A DNA stretch of 64,000 bases from Cherax quadricarinatus (GCF_038502225.1 NC_091301.1:22884508-22948507); one strand, 5' to 3'. Shown: positions 31,180 to 44,893, counted from the first letter of the stretch. Program-made: numbers and translations. The notes: generated by a model not told the origin, from the sequence alone.

Positions 31180-33196
31180 AGGTTTTTCCCCCCTCGGGTT
31201 TTAGGTTTTGGGTTACAGCCATCCCTAAAAATTTGAGGTTCGGGGTTAAGCAAATTTTTGAACTTTTTTGGGGGGGGTTTTAGCCATTTTACTTTGGGGT
31301 TTTGGGGGGTTTAAACCCTTTTAGTTTGGGGGGGTTTTTTTCAGCCATCCTTGTTTAGGTTCTGGGTTGAAAAACTTAGTTTTGGGATTTGGGGGGAGCC
31401 CTTACTTGTGAGGTTACTTTTTAAACAGTTCCCTATTTTAAAGGGGGGGTGGAAATCCTAGGTTTGAGCCTTGGTGGAGTTTTTGTGAGGTTTTGGGTGT
31501 AAGGCCATTTGAAGTTTTGATTTGGAGGTATCAGATTTCTTTTAAAATTTGGGTTTATTTTCACCTCTGGATAGGTTCGGGGGATTAGGCCCCCCACTTG
31601 TGGGGACTTTAGGGGAACCTCCTTTTGGGGGCTTGAGGTTTGGGGGTATAGCAGCCATCCTCTGAAGCTTTGGGGGGCTGGGTGTGTAGCAATCCTTGTT
31701 TAAAATTTGGTGGAGCCATCCTCTGGCCGGGGAGGGGGACCTCCCCCCCGGAGTTTGGGGGTTTTTGGGGCATCCTCTGAAATTGTGAGGTTACTGGGTG
31801 TTAGCACCTCCTCTGGTTTGGGGCTGGGGTTCAGCCCCTCCTTGGGTTGTGGTCTGAGGTGGCACCCAAACTTGAAAAGGGGGGGGGCCCCCCCCGGTTC
31901 GGTTTTGGGGTTCGGGTTAACTTTTAAAATTTCGGGTTTGAAATTTTTTGGAGGTTTTGAGGGGGAAAAATTGGGACAGGGTTAAATTTTTGCTTTGAGG
32001 TTTGGGTATGGCCACCTTTTGGGAGGTTGGGTTTAAACCCCCCTTTTTGGGGGGTTTTGGGGGGCCCCCTCTTTGAGGGCGGAGTTGAGACCCCCCCCTA
32101 GTTGTGGTTATTTGGGGGTTTCAGCCATCCCCTTTTTAGGTTCTGGAGGTATAGCAGCCTCCTCGAAATTTTAGGTTCGGGGGTTTGCAGCCATCCTCTG
32201 AAATGTATTTTGGGGGGGGCCCCCCCCCGAAACTTTAGGTTTTTGTGAAAGCCCATCCCGAAGCTTGGGTACTGGGGGAAACCCCCCGGGGTTTTGGGGG
32301 TGTTCAGCCCTCCTCTGAAGCTTGTGAGGGTTTCTGGGGTGGGCCCCTCCCTTTGGGGGAAGGATGGGAAAAATCCCCCTGAAAATTGTGAGGGACTGGG
32401 GTACAGCACCACCTTGAGGGTTACTGGGGTGCAACCCAAACTTTTTCGGGGGTTTTCGTTTGGGTTTTGGGGTTTTTTTAAAGGGTTTAAGTTTTGTTTG
32501 GGGGTTTTAAAAAGCCATCCTTTTGAATTTTTAGGTACGGAGGTTTAGCGATCCCCGGTTAAAGGACTGGGGTTGTAGCACTTTGAACTTTTTTGGGGGG
32601 AGGCCCCCGGTTTTAACATGGGGGTTTAAGTCCCTTTAGTTGTGGTTAAATTTAACGCCCCCCCTCTGAACCGTATTTGGGGGAGCCCCCCTGGGTTGTG
32701 AGGTTACTGGAGTGTTCAGCCATCCTCTGAACTTTTGGGGCACGGGTTTAAAAAAGTTTTAGTTTGAAAGGGGGGGAAAAATTAAATTTGGGGGGTGGGG
32801 GCCCCCCCTGAATTTGGGGTTTTAGGCCCCCTTCCCCCTTTTTTTGGGGTGTAGCGCCATCCTCTGGAGCTTGTGGGGGTTGATTATGCACCCTCCTCTG
32901 AAGCTTGTAAAAGGGTTTCTGGGGGTTTTCCCAAAAAGTTTAATTTTGGGCCCCCCCCGGGGGTTTTTAAAAGGTTTGCAGCCAACCCCTTTTTGGGGGG
33001 GGGTTCTGGAGGGGAAAGCCTCCTTAGCGTTCTGGAGGTTGGGAGCCCCTCCCTTTTTAGGTTTGGATTTAGGAACCCTCTTTGGGTTTTTTTAATGAAA
33101 CCCCCCCCCCGGGTTTGGGGGGTTTGGGGGTAAGCAGCCATCCTCTGAATTTGGGGAGGTTACTGGATTTTGGGCCCTCCTCTGAATTTGGTTCGG

Positions 33197-33199
<3 letters not shown>
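31180..33199. other. Homopolymer-rich corrupted part of the 41-bp array
   Basis: Runs of G, C, T and A up to nine bases long replace most of the unit, yet catcctctgaa and gaggttactgg pieces survive at irregular spacing. This is more like unpolished long-read consensus than natural decay. Confidence 0.6.

Positions 33200-33281
<82 letters not shown>
33200..33281. repeat. Poly-T run of 82 bases
   Basis: An uninterrupted T tract inside the 41-bp array. It could be a retroelement tail or an assembly artefact. Confidence 0.9.
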
Positions 33282-33284
<3 letters not shown>

Positions 33285-36200
33285 GCAGTCATCCTCTGAA
33301 ACTTTGGGGGTTACTGGAGTGTGTAGCAGCCATCCTCTGGCTTTGGAGATTACTGGATGTGTAGCAGCCATCCTCTGAAGCATGTAGGTTACTGGAGTGT
33401 ATAGCAGCCATCCTCTGAAGCTGTGAGGTTACTGGGTGTGTAGCAGCCATCCCCTGAAGCTTGTGAGGTTACTGGAATGTGTAGCAGCCATCCTCTAGAG
33501 CTTGTAAGGTTACTGATGTGTAGCAGCCATCCTCTGAAGTTTGAGGATGTTAAACCCCGAGTTGTAAACTAGCCATCCTCTCTGAAGCTTGTGAGGTTAC
33601 TGGAATGTGTAGCAGCCATCCTCTAAAGCTTGTGAGGTTACTGGATTGTGTAGCAGCCATCCTCTGAAGTTTGTGAGGTTACTGGGGTGTGTAGTAGCCA
33701 TCCTCTAAAGCTTGTGAGGTTACTGGAATGTATAGCAGCCATCCTCTAAAGCTTGTGAGGTTACTGGATTGTGTAGCAGCCATCCTCTGAAGTTTGTGAG
33801 GTTACTAAGTGTATAGCAGCCATCCTCTGAAGCTTGTGAGGTTACTGGAGTGTAGCAGCCATCCTCTGAAACTTGTGAGGTTACTGGAGTGTATAGCAGC
33901 CATTTCCCCTGAAGCTTGTAAGGTTACTGGAGTGTGCAGCAGCCATCTCTGAAACTTGTAAGGTTACTGGAGTGTATAGCAGCCATCCTCTGAAGCTTGT
34001 AGGTTACTGGAGGTGTAGCAGCCATCCTTTTGAAGCTTGTGAGGTTACTGGAGTGTGTAGCAGCCATACTCTGAAGCTTGTGAGGTTACTGGAGTGTGTA
34101 GCAGCCATCCTCTGAAGCTTGTGAGGTTACTGGAGTGTATAAGCCATCCTCTGAACTTGTGAGGTTACTGAGTGTACAGCAGAAATCCTCGAAGCTTCTA
34201 GAGGTTACTGGAGGTGTAGCAGCCATTCTCTGAAGCTTGTGAGGTTATTGGAGTGTATAGCAGCCATCCTCTGAAGTTGTGAGGTTACTGGAGTGTATAG
34301 CGTCCATCCTCCAGCTTCTAAGGTTACTGGAGTGTATAGCAGCCATCCTCTGAAGCAGTGAGGTTTCTGGGGATATAGCAGCCATCCTCTGAAGCTTTGG
34401 GGGTTACCCGAGTGCAGCAGCCTTCCTTGGAGCTTGTGAGGTTTCTGGGGGTATAGGCCATCCTCTAAACAGAGGTTACTGGGTGTAGCAGCCATCCTCG
34501 AAGCGAGGATACTGGGTGTGTAGCCATCCTCTGACGCTTTAGTTTCTGGGGGAAACAGCCATCCTCCAAAACCGGAGGTTACTAGAGGGGTGAGCCATCC
34601 CTCTGAAGCTTGTGAGGTTACTGGGGGGTAGCCATCCCTGAAGCTTTTAAGGTTACTGGGGTGTGAGCCCCCTCTGAAGCTTGTAAGGTAACTGAAGGTG
34701 TAGCAACCATCCCTGAAGCTTGTGAGGCTACTGGAGTGTATAGGCCCCTCCTCTAAGGGGAGGTACTGGGGGTGTGAGCCCTCCCTTAAGCTTTTGGTTA
34801 CGGGGGTGAGTGGGGCCCTCCTGCTTGGAGGTTACTGGGAAAAGGCCCCCCTCTGAAGCTTTTTGAGGTTTGAGGGAGCAGCCATCCTCTGGGAAACTTT
34901 GGGGGTTACTGGGGGTATAGCAGCCATCCTCTGAAGCGGAGGACGAGGTACAGCAGCCATCCTCAAACTTGTGAGGTTACTGGAGGATGCAGCCATCCCA
35001 AACTTGGAGGTTACTGAGGTGGGCCCTCCCCAAACTTTGAGGTTATTGGGGGTATAGGCCATCCGCTGAAGCTTTGAGGTTACTAGGGATAGACCCTCCT
35101 CTGAAGCTTGTGAGGTTACTGGAGGAAAAGCCCTCCTCTAAACGGGGGTTACTGGAGGAGCAGCCCCCCTCTGAAGCTTGTGAAGTTATTGGAGGTGAAG
35201 AGCCATCCCCCAAGCTTTTGAGGCTACTGGGCATAGCAGCCATCCTCTGAAGCTTGTAAGGTTACTGAGTGTATAAGCCATCCTCTGAAGCTTTTGGGGG
35301 TTACTGGGGTGTGTAGGCCCTCCTCTAAATTGAGGATTGGGGAGGAAAACCCTGAAGCTTGTGAGGTCACTGGGGGTACAGCAGCCATCCCCAAATTGTG
35401 AGGTTACTGGGGGTTTGAGCCATCTTGGGAAACTTTTGAGGATTTTAGTGTGTAGCAGCTCCTTGAAGCTTGTGAGGTTATTGGGGGAAACAGCCATCCG
35501 TGAAGCTTTTGAGGTTTGGGGGTAAAATCCTTTAAATTTTTGGGACTGGGGTGTATAGAGCCATCCTCTGAAGCTTGGAGGTTATGAGGGGAAGAATCCC
35601 CAAATTGTGAAGTTACTGAGGTAACAGCCATCCCCAAACTTTTTGAGGCTACTGGAGGTATAGCAGCCATCCTCTGAAGCCGGGGTTTCTGGGGGAAAAA
35701 GCCATCCTCTAAACCTGGAGGTAACTGGGGTGTAGGCCCCTCCTCTGAAGCTTGGGGGGGTTACTGGGGTTATGCAGCCATCCCCTGAAGTTTGGGGGTC
35801 ACTGGAGGTGTAACAGCCATCCACTGAAGCTTGTGGTTACTGGGGTGTACAGCAGCCATCCCTGAAGTTGTGAGGTTACTGGGGTGTGTAGCAGACATCC
35901 TAAACTTTTGGTTACTGGAGGGGCAGCCATCCCAGCTTGTGGCCACGGGGGTGTATTTCCATCCTCTGAGCTTTGGGGGTTATGGGGGTATAGCAACCAT
36001 CCTCAAACTTGTGGTTACTGGAGGAGACCATCCTCCAAAGCTTGTGGTTACTGAGGGTAGCCATCCTCTGAAGCTTTGGTTTCTGGGGGGAGCCCAAACC
36101 CCAAATTTGGAGGTTACTGGGGTGATAACAGCCATCCTCTGGGTTGTGTGGTTACTGGGGGTGAGAGCCATCCTCTGATGCTTTAAGGATACTGGAGGGG

Positions 36201-37350
36201 GTAGGCCATCCCTAAATTTTTGAGGTTACTGGAGGCAAAGGGAGCATCCTAAACTTGTGAGGTTACTGAGGGGACAGCAGCCATCCTCTGAAGCGGAGGT
36301 TACTGGAGGTACAGCAGCCATCCCTCTGAAGCTTTTAGGTTTCTGGAGGAAACAGCCATCCTCTGAAGCTTGTGAGGTTACTGGAATGTGTAGCAGCCAT
36401 CCTCTAAAGCTTGTGAGGTTACTGGATTGTGTAGCAGCCATCCTCTGAAGTTTGTGAGGTTACTGGAGTGTGTAGCAGCCATCCTCTAAAGCTTGTGAGG
36501 TTACTGGAATGTATAGCAGCCATCCTCTAAAGCTTGTGAGGTTACTGGATTGTGTAGCAGCCATCCTCTGAAGTTTGTGAGGTTACTGAAGTGTATAGCA
36601 GCCATCCTCTGAAGCTTGTGAGGTTACTGGATTGTGTAGCAGCCATCCGCTGAAGCTTGTGAGGTTACTGGAGTGTATAGCAGCCATCCTCTGAAGCTTG
36701 TGAGGTTACTGGAGTGTGCAGCAGCCATCCTCTGAAACTTGTGAGATTGCTGGAGTGTATAGCAGCCATCCTCTGAAGCTTGTAAGGTTACTGGAATGTG
36801 TAGCAGCCATCTTCTGAAGCTTGTAAGGTTACTGGAGTGTATAGCCGCCATCCTCTGAAGCTTGTGAGGTTACTGGAGTGTGTAGCAGCCATCCTCTGAA
36901 GCTTGTGAGGTTACTGGAGTGTGCAGCAGCCATCCTCTGAAACTTGTGAGGTTACTGGAGTGTATAGCAGCCATCCTCTGAAGCTTGTAAGGTTACTGGA
37001 ATGTGTAGCAGCCATCTTCTGAAGCTTGTAAGGTTACTGGAGTGTATAGCCGCCATCCTCTGAAGCTTGTGAGGTTACTGGAGTGTGTAGCAGCCATCCT
37101 CTGAAGCTTGTGAGGTTACTGGAGTGTGTAGCAGCCATACTCTGAAGCTTGTGAGGTTACTGGAGTGTGTAGCAGCCATCCTCTGAAGCTTGTGAGGTTA
37201 CTGGAGTTTGTAGCAGCCATCTTCTGAAGCTTGTAAGGTTACTGGAGTGTATAGCCGCCATCCTCTGAAGCTTGTGAGGTTACTGGAGTGTGTAGCAGCC
37301 ATCCTCTGAAGCTTGTGAGGTTACTGGAGTGTGTAGCAGCCATTCTGAAA

Positions 37351-38437
37351 CGGCGTAGTTTTAGTTTTATATCATTGTATTATATTACCTTGATGCTGGT
37401 GAGAGGCTCTTGATCCAAGGAACTGGACTTATCCTCCCTTTCCTTGAATCGAATCTGAATTAAAACATTTGTGAATGGCTTCAGTATTTATTGGCTGATT
37501 CATCTTATAAAATGAATGAAATGCGTCTTGGCTTTAAACTGTGTGCCTGCATATTTTGTTGGGTTTTCGGCAGTAACTGGAGAATGCATCTTCTGCTCCG
37601 CTTCAAACTCTTAATATTGATGTGTTTTCCTCAAAGAAAGTTTCGCCCTGAGTTTAGATTGTATAAGTTTTAGTGTGCCAGTATTATCAAACTAACAAGT
37701 TTCTGTGAAATAGCTGCAGAATGTCTCTCATCAAAAATAAATCATAGTTTTTTGCTTTATTTGGCATTACTAGTTCAAATATACATAAGGTACTTTTATG
37801 TGTCTATATAACATTTGTGTGTCCTGGAGACTATTAAAAGAATTATACACCTGAAACTTAAATAAAACTCTATTGCTGTCGTGATTGCTTAATTACTTAA
37901 ACGCTGGTCAGTCTTGCTTAGAGAAGAGGCTTAATTTATTTTGGCCTGAGTAGGTCCCAGTTGGATTTTTCCTATGGACGAAATTTGGAAAACTGAAATA
38001 CTGTTTTTCATTCGATAATTCGCTAATTCATTCGATAATTTCCGATTAGTTGATAACTTTATATACCTATAATGAGCATCCTCAGGCTTACTCCGTTTGT
38101 GTATTTTAGGATTTTGGTCTCTGTGAAATATTTGAATTAGATTTTGGGTATGCCCTATTTTACAATTTTTATCAAAAGATTTGGATATTAGTTCCATACG
38201 ATGACTTGTAAATGTCTTTCCTGATTCGCTTCAAATATTCAGTGCCAATATTTAACTGCATTACAAAGTTATGCCACATTCTGCACTACTTTAATTGCGT
38301 ACATTGAAGTACAATGGGCTGGGGTTATGCACTAAGGGGATAACTTTTTCTGATCGCTAAGCATCACAAATACATTTATTTTTTTATCTGGCTAGCAACA
38401 TTATTTCGTTAACTAAAGTGTAAAGAGTACTTGTCAA
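37351..38437. repeat. Decayed satellite block 4
   Basis: Contains gagaatgcatcttctg..cgcttcaaac-type motifs near 37572, 37715 and 38208, and an end (gggttatgcactaaggggat) like those of blocks 1 and 2. The text ggctcttgatccaaggaact at about 37407 is also in block 2 near 25611. Confidence 0.6.
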
Positions 38438-38588
38438 TGCTCATTAATAACCCACATGGAAACAGAAACTCAGTACGTTGATTGATCTGTGTATTTCGAC
38501 CCCCCTCTGGGATCCTCTTCAGCCGAGGGTCGAAATATACATATCAGTCAGCCTCCTGAGTTTGTCTCGATGGGATTATTATTGAGCA
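38438..38588. mobile_element. Inverted pair of hammerhead-like termini
   Basis: Left arm 38438-38502 (minus) and right arm 38525-38588 (plus) are diverged inverted copies. Each reads GGGTCGAAATA, CA.ATCA.TCA, CTGAGTTT and ATTATT.ATGAGCA-like text. The 22-bp centre carries the CTGAAGA strand and half of stem II. Confidence 0.7.
38491..38522 (-). ncRNA. Hammerhead-ribozyme-like motif
   Basis: The minus strand reads CTGAAGA-G, then GATCCC-AGAGG-GGGGTC as a strong stem II, then GAAATAC. The core is intact except that GAAAC is GAAAT. An extra G precedes the stem. It is a different family from the AATAAAGATACC group. Confidence 0.6.
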
Positions 38589-38754
38589 TTATTTGGTTAA
38601 GTCTCCATATGCACCGTTTAACTCAACAGTGGACAACATGGGGACCATTTCTGATTTCTCGTCGTTGAAGCAAGTCATATTGCCTCTCGCCCAACTCTGC
38701 CTCGATCATGGAGAAAATTTCCTCCCGTAACTTGTACTACTACTGTTTTTTTTT

Positions 38755-39067
38755 TAATTCGACTCTTGTATGCAACTCTATCAAAGACCTTACTGAAGTC
38801 CAGATCCACAGCGCTGTACTCTATCATTGTCCAACAATTCAAATACCTCGGTGGAAAAAAAAAACAAATTTGTTAAGCAAGAAAGAACGACTCCTTGTGA
38901 TAAACGATACTCATTTGCAAGAATGTATTGAAGCGACTGGCTAATGGTTTACTAAGTTCCACTTTGCATTCTCTAAGAACCCTCGAAAACAGTTCGTCAG
39001 GGTCTGGTGACTTGTTTGGGTTTAATCTGTCTACTTGATTGAGAACCATGTCACTAGTCACTGTCAT
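38755..39067 (-). pseudogene. Non-LTR reverse transcriptase remnant
   Basis: On the minus strand an open frame (39067-38873) reads VLNQVDRLNPNKSPDPDELF then SRVLRECKVELSKPLASRFN, the fingers block of CR1/Jockey-type enzymes (L+.LN..KSPGPDG....+LK.C..EL..PL...FN). Lower down (about 38825-38765) another frame gives VDLDFSKVFDRVAY, palm motif A with its catalytic Asp (usual form VDLDFSKAFD.VPH). About 90 residues that normally separate the two are missing. It is an internally deleted fragment, unrelated by sequence to the tandem array that follows. Confidence 0.82.
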
Positions 39068-39345
39068 CTTGCATAATTTATTTTCACTCAGGCCCTCTAT
39101 AATTATTTACCTCTGGAATTCCATTTACATCTTCACCTGTGGAAGACGGATGAGAAATAAGTGTACAAAGCTGAACACATTTCTTTGTCATTATCAACAT
39201 GTTGTTGAGTTAGATCTGAGTAAATCTAGCTTTATCTGATTCTTAAATCTGTATGACCGCAGGAAACATTTTAAATTTTCCTGGATTCACTTTAAATTTT
39301 AATTTTAAAAAAATATTCTCGTTTGAATTTAGGAGTCTGTAAATA

Positions 39346-42300
39346 CCTTCACTACACCTCCCTCACACCTCTACCACACCACCACCACCACACCTCCCTC
39401 ACACCTCTAACACACCACCACCACCACACCTCCCTCACACCTCTACCACACCACCACCACCACACCTCCCTCACACCTCTACCACACCACCACCACCACA
39501 CCTCCCTCACACCTCTACCACACCACCACCACCACACCTCCCTCACACCACAACCACACCACCACCACCACACCTCCCTCACACCTCTACCACACCACCA
39601 CTACCACACCTCCCTCACACCTCTACCACACCACCACCACCACACCTCCCTCACACCTCTACCACGCCACCACCACCACACCTCCCTCACACCTCTACCA
39701 CACCACCACCACCACACCTCCCTCACACCTCTACCACACCACCACCACCACACCTCCCTCACACCTCTACCACACCACCACCACCACACCTCCCTCACAC
39801 CTCTACCACACCACCACCACCACACCTCCCTCACACCTCTACCACACCACCACCACCACACCTCCCTTACACCTCTACCACGCCACCACCACCACACCTC
39901 CCTCACACCTCTACCACGCCACCACCACCACACCTCCCTCACACCTCTACCACACCACCACCACCACACCTCCCTCACACCTCTACCACGCCACCACCAC
40001 CACACCTCCCTCACACCTCTACCACGCCACCACCACCACACCTCCCTCACACCTCTACCACACCACCACCACCACACCTCCCTCACACCTCTACCACACC
40101 ACCACCACCACACCTCCCTCACACCTCTACCACGCCACCACCACCACACCTCCCTCACACCTCTACCACACCACCACCACCACACCTCCCTCACACCTCT
40201 ACCACGCCACCACCACCACTCCTCCCTCACACCTCTACCACGCCACCACCACCACACCTCCCTCACACCTCTACCACACCACCACCACCACACCTCCCTC
40301 ACACCTCTACCACGCCACCACCACCACACCTCCCTCACACCTCTACCACGCCACCACCACCACACCTCCCTCACACCTCTACCACACCACCACCACCACA
40401 CCTCCCTCACACCTCTACCACAACACCACCACCACACCTCCCTCACACCTCTACCACGCCACCACCACCACACCTCCCTCACACCTCTACCACACCACCA
40501 CCACCACACCTCCCTCACACCTCTACCACATCACCACCACCACACCTCCCTCACACCTCTACCACGCCACCACCACCACACCTCCCTCACACCTCTACCA
40601 CACCACCACCACACCTCCCTCACACCTCTACCACACCACCACCACCCCACCACCCTCACACCACAACCACTCCACCACCACCACACCTCCCTCACACCTC
40701 TACCACACCACCACCACACCTCCCTCACACCTCTACCACACCACCACCACCACACCTCCCTCACACCTCTACCACGCCACCACCACCACACCTCCCTCAC
40801 ACCTCTACCACACCACCACCACACCTCCCTCACACCTCTACCACACCACCACCACACCTCCCTCACACCTCTACCACACCACCACCACACCTCCCTCACA
40901 CCTCTACCACACCACCACCACACCTCCCTCACACCTCTACCACACCACCACCACACCACCCTCACACCTCTCCCAAACCACCACCACACCTCCCTCACAC
41001 CTCTACCACACCACCAACACACCTCCCTCACACCTCTACTACACCATCACTACACCTCCCTCACACCTCTGCCACACCAGAACCACACCTCCCTCACACC
41101 TCTACCACACCACCACCACACCTATCTCACACCTCTACCACACCACCACCACACCTCCCTCACACCTCTACCACACCACCACCACACCTCCCTCACACCT
41201 CTACCACACCACCACCACCACACCTCCCTCACACCTCTATCACACCACTACCACACCTCCCTCACACCTCTACCACACCACAACCACACCTCCCTCACAC
41301 CTCTACCACACCACCACCACACCTCCCTCACACCTCTCTTACACCTCTACCACACCACCTCTCCACCTCCCTCACACTTCTACCACACTACCACCACACC
41401 TCCCTCACACCTATACCACACCACCACCACCACCACACCTTCCTCACACCACCTCTCCACCTCCCTCACACCTCTACCACACCACCACCACACCTCCCTC
41501 ACACCTCTACCACACCACCACCACACCTCCCTCACACCTCTACCACACCACCACCACACCTCCCTCACACCTCTACCACACCACCACCACACCTCCCTCA
41601 CACCTCTACCACACCACCACCACACCTCCCTCACACCTCTACCACACCACCACCACACCTCCCTCACACCTCTACCACACCACCACCACACCTCCCTCAC
41701 ACCTCTACCACACCATCACTACACCTCCCTCACACCTCTACCACACCAGAACCACACCTCCCTCACACCTCTCTTACACCTCTACCACACCACCTCTCCA
41801 CCTCCCTCACACTTCTACCACACTACCACCACACCTATACCACACCTTCCTCACACCACCTCTCCACCTCCCTCACACCTCTACCACACCACCACCACAC
41901 CTCCCTCACACCTCTACCACACCATCACTACACCTCCCTCACACCTCTACCACACCACCACCACACCTCCCTCACACCTCTCTTACACATCTACCACACC
42001 ACCTCTCCACCTCCCTCACACTTCTACCACACTACCACCACACCTCCCTCACACCTATACCACACCACCACCACCACAACAACCTCACACCACCTCTCCA
42101 CCTCCCTCACACCTCTACCACACCACCACCACACCTCTCTCACACCTCTACCACACCACCACCACACCTCCCTCACACCTCTACCACACCACCACTACAT
42201 CTTCCTCACACCTTTACCACACTACCACACCTCTCTCACACCTCTACCACACCACCACTACACCTCCCTCACACCTCTACCACACCACCACCACACCTCC

Positions 42301-44170
42301 CTCATACCTCTACCACACCACCACTACATCTTCCTCACGCCTTTACCACACTACCACCACACCTCTCTCACAGCTCTACCACACAACCACCACACCTCCC
42401 TCACACCTCTACCACACCACCACCACACCTCCCTCACACCTCTACCACACCACCACCACACCTCCCTCACACCTCTACCACACCATCACTACACCTCCCT
42501 CACACCTCTACAACACCAGAACCACACCTCCCTCACACCTCTCTTACACCTCTACCACACCACCTCTCCACCTCCCTCACACTTCTACCACACTACCACC
42601 ACACCTCCCTCACACCTATACCACACCACCACCACCACACCTTCCTCACACCACCTCTCCACCTCCCTCACACCTCTACCACACCACCACCACACCTCCC
42701 TCACACCTCTACCACACCACCACCACACCTCCCTCACACCTCTACCACACCACCACCACACCTCCCTCATACCTCTACCACACCACCACTACATCTTCCT
42801 CACGCCTTTACCACACTACCACCACACCTCTCTCACACCTCTACCACACCACCACCACACCTCCCTCACACCTCTACCACACCACCACCACACCTCCCTC
42901 ACACCTCTACCACACCACCACCACACCTCCCTCACATCTCTACCACACCACCACCACACCTCCCTCACACCTCTACCACACCACCACCACACCTCCCTCA
43001 CACCTCTACCACACCATCACTACACCTCCCTCACACCTCTACCACACCAGAACCACACCTCCCTCACACCTCTCTTACACCTCTACCACACCACCTCTCC
43101 ACCTCCCTCACACTTCTACCACACTACCACCACACCTATACCACACCACCACCACACCTTCCTCACACCACCTCTCCACCTCCCTCACACCTCTACCACA
43201 CCACCACCACACCTCCCTCACACCTCTACCACACCGCCACCACACCTCCCTCACACCTCTACCACACCACCACCACCACACCTCCCTCACACCTCTACCA
43301 CACCACCACTGCATCTTCCGCACACCTTTACCACACTACCACCACACCTCCCTCACACCTCTACCACACCACCACTACATCTTCCTCACACCTTTACCAC
43401 ACTACCACACCTCCCTCACACCTCTACCACACCACCACTACACCTCCCTCACACCTCTACCACACCACCACCACACCTCCCTCACACCTCTACCACACCA
43501 CCACCACACCTCCCTTACACCTCTACCACACAACCACCACACCTCCCTCATACCTCTACCACACCACCACTACATCTTCCTCACGCCTTTACCACACTAC
43601 CACCACACCTCTCTCACACCTCTACCACACCACCACCACACCTCCCTCACACCTCTACCACACCACCACCACACCTCCCTCACACCTCTACAACACCACC
43701 ACTACATCTTCCTCACACCTTTACCACACTACCACCACACCTCCTTCACACCTCTACCACACCACCACCACACCTCCCTCACACCTCTACCGCACCACCA
43801 CCACACCTCCCTCACACCTCTACCACACCACCACCACACCTCCCTCACACCTCTACCACACCACCACCACACCTCCCTCATTCCTCTACCACACCACCAC
43901 CACACCACCACACCACCACCACTCCTCTACCACACCAGAACCACACCTCCCTCACCCCACCACCACTCCTCTACCACACCAGAACCACACCTCCCTCACA
44001 CCTCTCTTACACCTCTACCACACCACCTCTCCACCTCCCTCGCACTTCTACCACACTACCACCACACCTCCCTCACACCTATACCACACCACCACGACAC
44101 CTTCCTCACACCACCTCTCCACCTCCCTCACACCTCTACCACACCACCACCACACCTCCCTCCCACCTCT
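39346..44170 (+). repeat. CAC/CTC minisatellite, 36-bp then 33-bp period
   Basis: From 39346 to about 40610 the unit is 36 bp (cctccctcacacctctacca plus a CCA-rich part). From there on most units are 33 bp, one CAC shorter. The plus strand is almost free of G. Both periods are multiples of three, so a 1670-codon frame (39323-44335) of HHHHHTSLTPLP-type repeats stays open and complementary Trp-rich frames exist on the minus strand. There is no upstream gene structure and no homology, so these are not called as genes. From about 41330 on, longer higher-order units (roughly 450 bp with ctctccacctccctc) repeat. Confidence 0.96.
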
Positions 44171-44893
44171 ATCACACCACCACCACCACACCACCTGTCT
44201 ACCTCCATCAACACACTACCCCTCCTCGTCCACCACCACACCGCCATCACACCACCTCTCCACTTCCGCCACACCACCTCTCCACCTCCACCACCATACC
44301 ACCACCACACCACTTCTCCACCTCCACCACCATAACACCACCACCACACCACCTCTTCACCCCCACCACACCACCTCTTCACCCCCACCACCATAACACC
44401 ACCACCACACCACCTCTACACCTCCACCACCACACCATCTCTCCACCCCCACCACCACACTACCTCTCTACCTCTCTACCTCCACCACCACACCACCTCT
44501 CCACCTCCACCACCACACCACCTCTCCACCTCCACCACCACACTACCTCTCCACCTCCACCACCACATCACCTCTCAAAAACCACCACCATCACTACCAT
44601 CACCACCACCAACACTACCATCACTGCTACCACCACCATCACCACCACCATCACCATCACCACCATCATCACCATCACCACCATCACCACCACCATCACC
44701 ACCACAACCATTACCACCACCACCACCACCACACCATCATCACCACCACCGCCACCACCACCGCAACCGCCACCACAACCACCACCACCGCCACAACCAC
44801 CACCACCACCACCACCACCACCACCACCACCACCACCACCACCACCACCCCCACCACCACCACCACCACCACCACCACCACCACCACCTCCGC
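44171..44893 (+). repeat. (CCA)n-rich compound repeat
   Basis: First ccacctctccacctccac units, then nearly pure CCA/CAT triplets (44580-44890). The minus strand is (TGG)n-like. Confidence 0.94.

Larger units (their letters stand above)
29946..37350 (+). repeat. 41-bp minisatellite, about 7.4 kb
   Basis: The unit contains gtagcagccatcctctgaag followed by cttgtgaggttactggagt. Clean copies fill 29980-31180, 33290-34130 and 36360-37345. The stretches 31180-33195 and 34440-36360 keep fragments of the unit amid many G, C and T homopolymer runs and look like low-quality consensus. Copy number (up to about 180) is therefore uncertain. All open frames inside are spurious. Confidence 0.95.

Noticed and set aside
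29946..37350. Possible CRISPR-like array (regular 41-bp spacing)
   Set aside because: There are no distinct spacers between repeats, the whole unit is tandem, and the context is eukaryotic.
39323..44335. 1670-codon plus-strand open frame
   Set aside because: It is a direct translation of a 36/33-bp minisatellite with no G, has complementary open frames on the other strand, and shows no domain, exon structure or promoter.
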